A stretch of 8,559 nt of DNA from Halobacteriales archaeon QH_8_67_36 (GTDB lineage Archaea > Halobacteriota > Halobacteria > Halobacteriales > Haloarculaceae). The notes under the pieces are model-generated. The model saw nothing but the letters and a program-made list of their open reading frames with translations, did not search any database and was not told the origin of the DNA. The DNA is taken from assembly GCA_003021755.1 (NCBI GenBank), contig PXQZ01000049.1, positions 1-8,559 of the forward strand, written 5' to 3'. The stretch's first letter is position 1. Each line of letters starts with the position of its first letter. The translations under genes were made by a program, and so were the position numbers. Positions 1 through 5,481 of the stretch are shown here, in pieces.

Positions 1-177
1 GTCCCCCTCGACGTTCAACACGAGCACCGCTCCCTCCTCGATGGCCGCGACCCACTCCGCGTCGTCCGTCGTCCCGTCGAGCACGCCGAGGACGACCCGG
101 TGGCTCCCGCCGGTCCCCTCGTCGGCCGCCATCTGGTCCTCCACGGCTTGCAGGTCCAGTCCCTCGAAATCACTCAT
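1..177 (-). CDS. Small conserved haloarchaeal protein, C-terminus cut by window edge
   Basis: Reading leftward from an ATG at 177-175 there is an uninterrupted frame of 59 codons that runs off the window start, so the stop is not seen. It begins MSDFEGLDLQAVEDQ, then has an acidic linker and a stretch with RVVLGVLDGTTDDAEWV and VLVLNVEGD. Haloarchaeal codon use and acidic composition support a real gene. The pattern recalls a family of roughly 95-residue haloarchaeal proteins of unknown function (possibly the one called DUF5779, from memory and not certain). No catalytic motif, signal peptide or membrane segment is visible. A T-rich element about 28 bases upstream fits a leaderless transcript starting at this ATG. 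It is transcribed away from the amino acid cluster and probably unrelated to it. I cannot assign a function. Confidence 0.72.
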   Translation of the reverse strand, partial: MSDFEGLDLQAVEDQMAADEGTGGSHRVVLGVLDGTTDDAEWVAAIEEGAVLVLNVEGD

Positions 178-200
178 ACCGAAGATTCATGCGTGCGACC

Positions 201-210
201 AGCAAAAACC
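201..210 (-). promoter_or_regulatory. Probable TATA-like element of the 1-177 gene
   Basis: On the minus strand the bases at 208-204 are a run of five T in an otherwise GC-rich stretch, about 28 bases before the ATG at 177. That is the spacing expected between an archaeal TATA element and the start of a leaderless gene. The assignment rests on spacing and base composition only. Confidence 0.35.
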
Positions 211-259
211 TGCTCCCCGTGTCTGACGCCTGGCGTGCGCGAGCGTGATCGGAGCGTAA

Positions 260-502
260 TTAGAGTTTCCCCTGCAGATAGATTTTCTCGTCGGTCTTGG
301 TGTCGACGGCGTCCCGGTGGACGGTGTAGTCGTCGTCCGTGCCGCTGTCCCACCCGAGATCGGAGCGGACGGACGTGTCGAGCTCCGGGTCGGGGTCGAC
401 GGACACCGTCTCGCTTCCGACCGCTGTCACACGGCCGAGCGTCGTCTCGCCGGCATCGACGACCGTCTTTCCCTCGTCGTCGTCGGTGAACGTAACTGTC
501 AT
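260..502 (-). CDS. Small acidic PRC-barrel-like haloarchaeal protein, 80 residues
   Basis: The frame reads from ATG at 502-500 to TAA at 262-260 and gives an 80-residue acidic protein starting MTVTFTDDDEGKTVVDAG. An in-frame TTG four codons upstream (514) is possible, but the ATG gives the N-terminus expected for this type of protein. Residues about 9-40 (GKTVVDAG, TTLGRVTAV, VSVDPDP) have the alternating small, hydrophobic and glycine pattern of a PRC-barrel: a strand, 'xG..lG.V', then a 'yVdpd' strand. PRC-barrels are small beta-barrels used for protein or RNA contacts, so a specific role cannot be given. The second half contains a DLGWD segment and a charged tail. It is divergent from leuA, separated by 174 bases that must hold both promoters. 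No signal peptide or membrane segment is seen. The gene call is fairly firm; the fold is inferred by eye. Confidence 0.7.
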   Translation of the reverse strand: MTVTFTDDDEGKTVVDAGETTLGRVTAVGSETVSVDPDPELDTSVRSDLGWDSGTDDDYTVHRDAVDTKTDEKIYLQGKL

Positions 503-587
503 CACGATGATCAATGAACGCCATCCAGTAGTAGCTAGTGCCTGCAGAGACAGGGACGGCCGGACCTGCCATCGAACGCAGAGAAAG

Positions 588-598
588 AGTGTGACACT
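588..598. promoter_or_regulatory. Palindromic operator candidate upstream of leuA
   Basis: AGTGTGACACT is a perfect inverted repeat of two 5-base arms around one G. It lies about 45 bases upstream of the leuA TATA element, in the divergent region between the PRC-like gene and leuA. Its core GTGTGACAC recurs at 7905-7913 upstream of leuB, which suggests a shared regulator site. No regulator can be named from the sequence. Confidence 0.35.
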
Positions 599-642
599 GG
601 GCGTATCACGTCGGGGCCGCTACCGCCGTCTCGATGAACAAC

Positions 643-650
643 TATAAGTA
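643..650 (+). promoter_or_regulatory. TATA box of the leuA promoter
   Basis: TATAAGTA stands in a GC-rich context with its centre about 31 bases before the ATG at 677. Archaeal transcription starts about 25-28 bases after the TATA centre, so the transcript would begin a few bases before, or at, this ATG: a leaderless or nearly leaderless mRNA. This placement is the main reason for taking 677 as the original start of leuA. An in-frame TAA at 645-647 closes the catalytic frame upstream. Confidence 0.6.
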
Positions 651-676
651 CCGGAAGTAACCAGATACACCTGCTT

Positions 677-1898
677 ATGTCCAACAACGAGGGCACGTCG
701 GGATCTCCGGCGGATCGAGTTCTTCCAGGGCACACTGGATTCCACGTCTGAGATAACGGACGCACGGGTTTTCGACACCACGCTGCGCGACGGTGAACAG
801 TCACCACGCACGTCGTTCAACTACGAGGACAAACGCGAGATAGCGGCCGTACTCGACGAGATGGGTACTCACGTCATCGAGGCCGGGTTTCCCGTCAACT
901 CCGACGCGGAATTCGAGGCCGTCCGCGACATCGCCGAGGCCACCCACGTGACGACGTGCGGACTGGCGCGTGTGGTCGAGACGGACATCGAGGCGGCCCT
1001 GGATTCGGGTGTGGACATGGTCCACACCTTCGTCTCGACGTCCGACGTACAGTTGCAGGACTCCATGCACGCGACCCGTCAGGAGGCGCTTGACTCGGCC
1101 GTCGAGTCGGTCGAGCGCATCACGGAGGCGGGCGCCGAGTGCATGTTCTCGCCGATGGACGCCACCCGAACGTCGGAAGACTTCCTCATCGAAGTCATCC
1201 AGGCGACATCGGACGCGGGAGCGGACTGGATCAACATCCCCGACACCTGTGGGGTCGCGACGCCCCGTCGGTTCTACGACCTCATCGAAATCGTCGACGC
1301 GCACACGGACGCGCGAATCGACGTCCACACCCACGACGACTTCGGGTTCGCCTCGGCGAACGCGATTTCGGGGTTCGAGGCCGGCGCGAGCCAGTCGCAG
1401 GTGTCGGTCAACGGTATCGGCGAGCGGGCGGGCAACGCGGCCTACGAGGAGGTCGTGATGGCGCTCGAATCGCTCTACGACGTGACCACGGGCATCGACA
1501 CGACCCGTATCACGGAGCTGTCCCGGTTAGTCGAGGAGAAATCGGACATCCCGGTGCCGGCGAACAAGCCTATCGTCGGGCGCAACGCCTTCTCCCACGA
1601 GAGCGGCATCCACGCCGCGGGCGTCATCGAGAACTCCGACACGTTCGAACCCGGCGTCATGACCCCCGAGATGGTCGGCGCCGAGCGCGAACTCGTGTTG
1701 GGGAAACACACCGGCGCCCACTCGGTTCGGGAGCGACTGGTCGACGCGGGCTACGCCCCAACGGACGCCGAGGTCCGCGAGGTGACCCGCCGCGTCAAGG
1801 AGTTCGGCGCGGAGAAACAGCAGGTCACCATGAGCGAACTCGAACGGTTCGCCCGGGAAGTCGGTGTCGACGAGGAGAGCGAGGGGGTCCGGGCGTAG
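677..1898 (+). CDS. leuA: 2-isopropylmalate / (R)-citramalate synthase family enzyme with apparent 5' frameshift
   Basis: An HMGL-like TIM-barrel acyltransferase that condenses acetyl-CoA with a 2-oxoacid: 2-oxoisovalerate for leucine or pyruvate for the citramalate route to isoleucine. The catalytic and metal motif LRDGEQSP lies at 783-806, the metal-binding HTHDDFG at 1326-1346, VNGIGERAGNA at 1407-1439, and the FSHESGIHAAG motif near 1590-1620. Stop is TAG at 1896-1898. Repaired length would be about 406 residues, so the roughly 120-residue leucine-sensing C-terminal domain of full LeuA is absent; the substrate cannot be fixed from this. The catalytic frame has no ATG, GTG or TTG between its upstream stop (645-647) and ATG 861, which is inside the barrel. 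The promoter-placed ATG at 677 reads MSNNEGTSGSP in another frame that stops at 749-751. One extra base (or two missing) between about 690 and 712 would join them. It may be a true lesion or a sequence error; translation only from 861 would lose the catalytic Arg and Asp. Confidence 0.85.
689..712 (+). other. leuA: Likely site of the leuA frameshift
   Basis: The frame from ATG 677 encodes a plausible N-terminal tail, whereas family-like sequence RIEFFQGTLDS appears one base out of phase from about 711 onward. The shift therefore falls before about 712. Two GGG runs (691-693 and 700-702) are obvious places for a single-base insertion or a base-calling error. Removing one G at 700-702 would give MSNNEGTS joined to DLRRIEFF. 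Confidence 0.5.
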
Positions 1899-1984
1899 GT
1901 CGATGACGGTCGCTGCGACTCGCCGGCCGTCACCAGCCCGTCGTGGCGTCGTCGGCCCGGCTCGCCGAAACCCATCACAGAACG
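1899..1984. other. Short non-coding spacer after leuA
   Basis: First part of the 324-base gap between leuA and ilvB. No convincing gene or T-rich terminator is seen. An imperfect GC hairpin can be drawn (1923-1929 with 1953-1960, one bulge), but such pairings are common at this base composition. The segment ends at the TATA element of the next transcript. Confidence 0.35.
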
Positions 1985-1991
1985 TTTATTA
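1985..1991 (+). promoter_or_regulatory. TATA box of the ilvB leader transcript
   Basis: TTTATTA, preceded by a purine-rich BRE-like CAGAACG, is the clearest AT-rich element in the leuA-ilvB gap. Its centre is 27-30 bases before GTG 2015 and ATG 2018, so the transcript should begin about at those codons. This gives a leaderless short ORF at the 5' end and a leader of about 205-210 bases before ilvB, implying that ilvB and downstream genes can be transcribed independently of leuA. Confidence 0.6.
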
Positions 1992-2017
1992 CCCCGCGCC
2001 GACAGAGAATCGACGTG

Positions 2018-2104
2018 ATGACAGCGTGCGCTGGCCGTTCGGTCCGCCGACCCGCCAGCGGCGCGCTCCTTCTTCGCGCCGGCCGTATTGTAGGGGCGTT
2101 CTAG
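2018..2104 (+). CDS. Candidate leaderless leader peptide of the ilv-leu operon, 28 codons
   Basis: ATG 2018 to TAG 2102-2104, with an in-frame GTG just before it at 2015. The peptide begins MTACAGRSVRR and ends GALLLRAGRIVGAF. Leu17-19 are CTC CTT CTT, Ile24 is ATT and Val25 is GTA; CTT, ATT and GTA are uncommon in the surrounding genes, which strongly prefer C- or G-ending codons. Overall Leu+Ile+Val content (6 of 28) is ordinary; the signal is the clustering of Leu codons inside a hairpin loop and the Ile-Val pair beside the final hairpin. The TATA box spacing predicts translation from the very 5' end. Bacterial leu and ilv leader peptides have similar size and a Leu run, so a role in sensing charged branched-chain tRNAs is inferred. 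It could also be a chance ORF; conservation in related genomes would decide. Confidence 0.45.
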   Translation: MTACAGRSVRRPASGALLLRAGRIVGAF

Positions 2105-2111
2105 CCCCACA
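2029..2111 (+). promoter_or_regulatory. Three stem-loops forming a possible attenuator in the ilvB leader RNA
   Basis: Stem I pairs CGCTGGC (2029-2035) with GCCAGCG (2054-2060), with an inner GGTC/GACC stem (2041-2044 with 2049-2052). Stem II pairs CGGCGCG (2059-2065) with CGCGCCG (2075-2081); its 9-base loop is exactly the three Leu codons CTC CTT CTT. Stem III pairs GGGGC (2093-2097) with GCCCC (2104-2108), extended by TGT/ACA past one bulged A, and contains the leader stop codon. Stems I and II share bases 2059-2060, so they compete. A ribosome on the Leu codons would disrupt stem II. No T-tract follows stem III, so classical intrinsic termination is not supported. The pairings were read by eye; no folding energies were computed. 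Confidence 0.4.
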
Positions 2112-2217
2112 CTACCTCCCCCAAGCCCGACCCGTACCGATCATCCACTATCCACTAAACACCCCAGCTATGCACACAGCACACACGAATACCACGTACC
2201 GACCGACGAACGGAGGG
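2112..2217 (+). promoter_or_regulatory. G-poor C/A-rich spacer with CCTCC opposite the ilvB Shine-Dalgarno
   Basis: The stretch after stem III is rich in C and A with very few G up to about 2205, so it should be largely unstructured. It begins with CCTCC (2115-2119), the exact complement of the ilvB Shine-Dalgarno GGAGG (2212-2216), which sits 6 bases before ATG 2223. Pairing of the two would hide the ribosome site, but it is only 5 bp across a loop of about 92 bases. The Shine-Dalgarno itself is clear. Confidence 0.35.
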
Positions 2218-2226
2218 CGAGCATGA
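2170..2226 (+). CDS. Possible 18-codon upstream ORF overlapping the ilvB start
   Basis: ATG 2170 opens an 18-codon frame, MHTAHTNTTYRPTNGGRA, with stop TGA at 2224-2226, so the stop and the ilvB ATG form ATGA. Five of the 18 residues are Thr. The overlap would couple ilvB translation to this ORF, as at other junctions in the cluster. No Shine-Dalgarno precedes it, and only weak AT-rich bases (around 2145-2158) could serve as a second promoter. It could easily be accidental. Confidence 0.25.
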   Translation: MHTAHTNTTYRPTNGGRA

Positions 2227-3986
2227 GCGAGCGCGCATCAGTGCCCGCCGACGAGGAACAGACTGACGACGCCGACGGCGAACAGGCCCCGGTCACTACC
2301 GGCGCCCAGTCCGTCGTCCGCGCGCTCGAAAACGCCGGCGCGGAGTACATCTTCGGCGTTCAGGGCGGGGCCATCATGCCCGTCTACGACGCCCTGTACG
2401 ACTCCGACGAGCTGAACCACGTGACGATGGCCCACGAGCAGGGGGGCTCACACGCCGCCGACGCCTACGGCATCGTCACCGGTACGCCCGGCGTCTGTTT
2501 CGCCACCTCCGGCCCCGGCGCGACGAACCTCGTCACCGGCATCGCCGACGCCAACATGGACTCGGACCCGATGATCGCGCTCACGGGCCAGGTCCCCACT
2601 GATTTCGTCGGCAACGACGCCTTCCAAGAGACCGACACCGTCGGCATCACACAGCCGGTCACCAAGAAGAGCTACTTCGCCGCGGATTCGGACACCGTCG
2701 GCGACAACGTCGGCGAGGCCTTTGCACTCGCCGACGCCGGCCGACAGGGGCCGACGCTGGTCGACCTCCCGAAGGACGTCACGCAGGGCGAGACGGACGT
2801 CGAGCCCAGCGAGCCGACGACGCCCGACACCTACCACGTCCACGAGGAGGCCGACGACGAGGCCGTACAAGAGGCCGCGGACGCGCTCGCGGCCGCGGAT
2901 CGGCCCGTCGTCCTCTCGGGCGGCGGCGTTATCAAAGCCGACGCCTCGCCGGCCCTGCGGGAGTTCGCCATGGAGTACGAGATTCCGGTCATCACGACGA
3001 TGCCCGGCATCGGCTCCTTCCCCGAGGACCACGAACTCTCGCTGGAGTGGGCCGGGATGCACGGCACCGGCTACGCCAACATGGCCATCTCCAACACGGA
3101 CTGCATGCTGGCCATCGGCACCCGCTTCGACGACCGCCTGACCGGCGGCGTCGACTCCTTCGCTCCCGACGCCGACATCATCCACGTCGACATCGACCCC
3201 GCCGAGATATCGAAGAACGTCTACGCGGACTACCCGCTCGTCGGCGACGCCCGGAAGGTCCTGCGACAGCTGTTCGACGCTATGCCCCGCATCCCCGACG
3301 TGGATGCGTGGCGCGAGCAGTGCCAGACCTGGAAAGACGAGTACCCGATGACCTACGACACGCCCGACGACGAACCGCTGAAACCACAGTACGTCGTCGA
3401 GACGTTCAGCGACCTGACGCCGGACGACACCATCGTCTGTACCGGCGTCGGGCAACACCAGATGTGGGCCTCCCAGTTCTGGGAGTACACCGAACCCCGC
3501 ACCTGGGTTTCCTCGCACGGGCTGGGGACGATGGGGTACGGCGTCCCCGCGGCCATCGGCGCCAAGCTCGCCGCCCCGGACCAGGAGGTCGTCTGCTTCG
3601 ACGGCGACGGCTCGTTCCTGATGACAGTCCAGGAACTCTCCGTGGCCGTCCGTGAACAGCTCGACATCACCTACGTCGTCCTGAACAACGAGGCGGTCGG
3701 GATGGTCCGCCAGTGGCAGGACGGCTTCTACGAGGGCCGACGGATGGCCTCGGAGTACCCGTGGATACCCCAGTTCGACAAGCTCGCCGAGGCCTTCGGG
3801 GCCCGCGGCTTCCGGCTGGAGGCACAAGAAGACGTCGAAGAGACGATTCAGGCCGCCCGAGAGTACGACGGCCCGAGCGTCATCGACGCCCACATCGACC
3901 CCGGGGAGAACGTCTTCCCGATGGTCCCCAGCGGCGGTGACAACGGACAGTTCGCACTGAAAGAGGACCACCTGGAGCTACTGTAA
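2223..3986 (+). CDS. ilvB: Acetolactate synthase, large (catalytic) subunit
   Basis: Thiamine-diphosphate enzyme that joins two pyruvates to 2-acetolactate (valine and leucine route) or pyruvate with 2-oxobutyrate (isoleucine route). It has 587 residues, a normal length. After an acidic N-terminal tail of about 25 residues comes the PYR domain with GAEYIFGVQGGAIMPVYDAL (about 39-58) and the catalytic Glu72 in AHEQGG. The central domain is around 200-340. The TPP/Mg domain carries GDGS (461-464) and N488-N489, the GDG...NN cofactor motif, followed by VGMVRQWQ. Start 2223 is supported by GGAGG at 2212-2216. Its TAA shares one base with the ilvN ATG, so the catalytic and regulatory subunits are coupled. 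Expression is likely controlled by the leader upstream. Other TPP enzymes look similar, but the adjacent ilvN settles the identity. It appears intact. Confidence 0.96.
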   Translation: MSERASVPADEEQTDDADGEQAPVTTGAQSVVRALENAGAEYIFGVQGGAIMPVYDALYDSDELNHVTMAHEQGGSHAADAYGIVTGTPGVCFATSGPGATNLVTGIADANMDSDPMIALTGQVPTDFVGNDAFQETDTVGITQPVTKKSYFAADSDTVGDNVGEAFALADAGRQGPTLVDLPKDVTQGETDVEPSEPTTPDTYHVHEEADDEAVQEAADALAAADRPVVLSGGGVIKADASPALREFAMEYEIPVITTMPGIGSFPEDHELSLEWAGMHGTGYANMAISNTDCMLAIGTRFDDRLTGGVDSFAPDADIIHVDIDPAEISKNVYADYPLVGDARKVLRQLFDAMPRIPDVDAWREQCQTWKDEYPMTYDTPDDEPLKPQYVVETFSDLTPDDTIVCTGVGQHQMWASQFWEYTEPRTWVSSHGLGTMGYGVPAAIGAKLAAPDQEVVCFDGDGSFLMTVQELSVAVREQLDITYVVLNNEAVGMVRQWQDGFYEGRRMASEYPWIPQFDKLAEAFGARGFRLEAQEDVEETIQAAREYDGPSVIDAHIDPGENVFPMVPSGGDNGQFALKEDHLELL

Positions 3987-4585
3987 TGACTGGAGGAATG
4001 CCCGGCCCCGCGCCACCGGAACGGATGCAGCCGACGGGACGACGGAACACGCAGGGAATCCGCATCGACCCCGAGGCGGAAGTGACCCACGAGCCCCGGC
4101 AGGCGGTCCTGTCGGCGCTCGTCAAGCACAGACCCGGCGTGCTGTCCGAGGTCTCGGCGCTGTTCAGCCGCCGGCAGTTCAACATCGAAAGTCTCACCGT
4201 CGGGCCGACGGTCGACGACGACACGGCCCGGATGACCATCCTCATCGAGGAGCCAGAGCCCGGCATCGACCAGGCCAAAAAGCAACTTCGCAAACTGGTC
4301 CCCGTCATCGAGGTGGCGGAACTGGACCCGTCCGCGGTCCGCCGGGAACTGGCGCTCATCAAGGTCGGTGGGGAGAAACCGGACGACGTGAACGCCGTAG
4401 CGGAGATGTACGACGGGCAGGCCGTCGACGCCTCCACGGACTCCGTGACCGTCGAGATAACGGGCAGCAAGCAGAAGATCGACGCCGCCGTCGAGGCGTT
4501 CGAACAGTTCGACGTGCAGGAGGTCGTGCGGACCGGGGCCGCCGCGCTGGAACGAGGCCCCACGACACTGGAGAAACATGACTGA
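3986..4585 (+). CDS. ilvN: Acetolactate synthase, small (regulatory) subunit
   Basis: Regulatory partner of IlvB that binds valine or another branched-chain effector through its ACT domain and activates the catalytic subunit. It has 199 residues: a basic, Pro/Arg-containing N-terminal extension (1-36), an ACT domain (about 38-110) with HRPGVLSEVSALFSRRQFN and ESLTVGPT, and a C-terminal small-subunit domain (about 118-190). The ACT core resembles bacterial IlvH/IlvN closely, including the Gly of the RPGVL turn and Asn66 of FNIESLTV, in the effector-binding region. Start at 3986 (TAATG overlap with ilvB, GGAG at 3974-3977) is preferred; ATG 3998 is an alternative but would have GGAGG only one base away. 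It overlaps ilvC by 8 bases. It appears intact, so feedback control should be retained. Confidence 0.95.
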   Translation: MTGGMPGPAPPERMQPTGRRNTQGIRIDPEAEVTHEPRQAVLSALVKHRPGVLSEVSALFSRRQFNIESLTVGPTVDDDTARMTILIEEPEPGIDQAKKQLRKLVPVIEVAELDPSAVRRELALIKVGGEKPDDVNAVAEMYDGQAVDASTDSVTVEITGSKQKIDAAVEAFEQFDVQEVVRTGAAALERGPTTLEKHD

Positions 4586-5477
4586 CGAGCTCAACACGAC
4601 AGTCTACGACGACGCCGACGCCGACGTATCGCACGTGACCGACGAGACAGTGGCCGTGCTCGGATACGGCTCCCAGGGCCACGCCCACGCGCTGAACCTC
4701 CACGACTCCGGTGTCGACGTCATCGTCGGCCTCCGTGAGGGGTCGTCCTCGCGCGAGGACGCCGAGGCGTCGGGCCTGACGGTCAAGACGCCGGACGTGG
4801 CGGCCGCCGAGGCCGATCGCGTCGTCATGCTTGTCCCCGACACCGTCCAGCCGGCGGTGTACGAGGCCATCTCCGACGGGCTGGAGCCGGGCGACACGCT
4901 GCAGTTCGCCCACGGGTTCAACGTCCACTACGGCCAGATAGAGCCCCAGGAGGGCGTCGACGTGACCATGGTCGCGCCCAAATCCCCCGGCCACCTCGTG
5001 CGACGGACCTACGACCGCGGCGAGGGCACCCCCGGTCTCATCGCCGTCTACCAGGACGCCACCGGCACAGCGAAGGAGGGCGCGCTCTCCTACGCGAAAG
5101 CCATCGGCTGCACGCGAGCGGGCGTCATCGAGACGACGTTTCAGTGTCTGAACGAACTCAAGCTCATCGTGGACCTGATGTACGAGGGCGGCCACATGGA
5201 GATGTGGAACTCCGTCTCGGACACCGCCGAGTACGGCGGACTCACCCGCGGAGCAGAGGTCATCAACCGCGAGGGCATGGAAGACGTACTCGATGAAATT
5301 CAGAACGGCGAGTTCGCCCGCGAGTGGATCACCGAGAACCGGGCCGGCCGCCCGAGCTACGAGCAGTACCGGCAGGCCGAACAGGACCACGAGATAGAGC
5401 GGGTCGGCGACGACCTGCGTTCGCTGTTCTCGTGGGGCGAGGACGAGCAAAGAGAGGAAGCACCGGCGGACGACTGA
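4578..5477 (+). CDS. ilvC: Ketol-acid reductoisomerase with internal deletion of about 42 residues
   Basis: KARI converts acetolactate or acetohydroxybutyrate to the dihydroxyacids using NADPH and Mg2+. The N-terminal Rossmann half is normal: GYGSQGHAHALNL (29-41), LREGSSSRE (52-60), AHGFNVHYGQ with the active-site His (111-120), APKSPGHLVRR (133-143). In the C-terminal knotted domain ETTFQ (185-189) runs straight into CLNELKLIVDLMYEGG (190-205). Class I KARIs have about 42 residues between these points, including the ETDLFGEQ motif with two Mg ligands and the first Glu of FECLxELK. Here that Glu is Gln189, and only Glu193 of the four ligand acids remains. The length of 299 instead of about 340 agrees. 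The reading frame is kept and the C-terminus (to 299) is normal. The start overlaps ilvN, with GGAG at 4570-4573. As written the enzyme should be inactive; a deletion in the assembly is the alternative. Confidence 0.93.
   Translation: MTDELNTTVYDDADADVSHVTDETVAVLGYGSQGHAHALNLHDSGVDVIVGLREGSSSREDAEASGLTVKTPDVAAAEADRVVMLVPDTVQPAVYEAISDGLEPGDTLQFAHGFNVHYGQIEPQEGVDVTMVAPKSPGHLVRRTYDRGEGTPGLIAVYQDATGTAKEGALSYAKAIGCTRAGVIETTFQCLNELKLIVDLMYEGGHMEMWNSVSDTAEYGGLTRGAEVINREGMEDVLDEIQNGEFAREWITENRAGRPSYEQYRQAEQDHEIERVGDDLRSLFSWGEDEQREEAPADD
5144..5145 (+). other. ilvC: Junction of the in-frame ilvC deletion
   Basis: CAG (5142-5144, Gln189) is directly followed by TGT (5145-5147, Cys190). From family knowledge an intact haloarchaeal gene would have about 126 bases here, from the ETETDLFGEQ region through the FE of FECL. 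The missing segment is a multiple of three. A 2-base homology (AG at both predicted ends) is possible but inferred. Confidence 0.7.
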
Positions 5478-5481
5478 GAGC

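Noticed and set aside
801..1334. 177-codon minus-strand frame opposite leuA
   Set aside because: Antisense of the conserved leuA catalytic region; no independent support.
1923..1960. Hairpin after leuA as a terminator
   Set aside because: The stem is imperfect, with a large loop and no following T run; such pairings are expected by chance at this base composition.
1864..2226. 120-codon plus-strand frame across the leuA-ilvB gap
   Set aside because: It starts inside leuA, is rich in Arg and Pro unlike haloarchaeal proteins, and crosses the TATA box. Only its last 18 codons (from ATG 2170) are kept, as a low-confidence upstream ORF.
2448..3971. Long open frame on the minus strand opposite ilvB (507 codons)
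   Set aside because: It is the antisense shadow of a GC-rich gene: it mirrors ilvB codon structure and shows no recognisable domain, while ilvB has all TPP-enzyme motifs.
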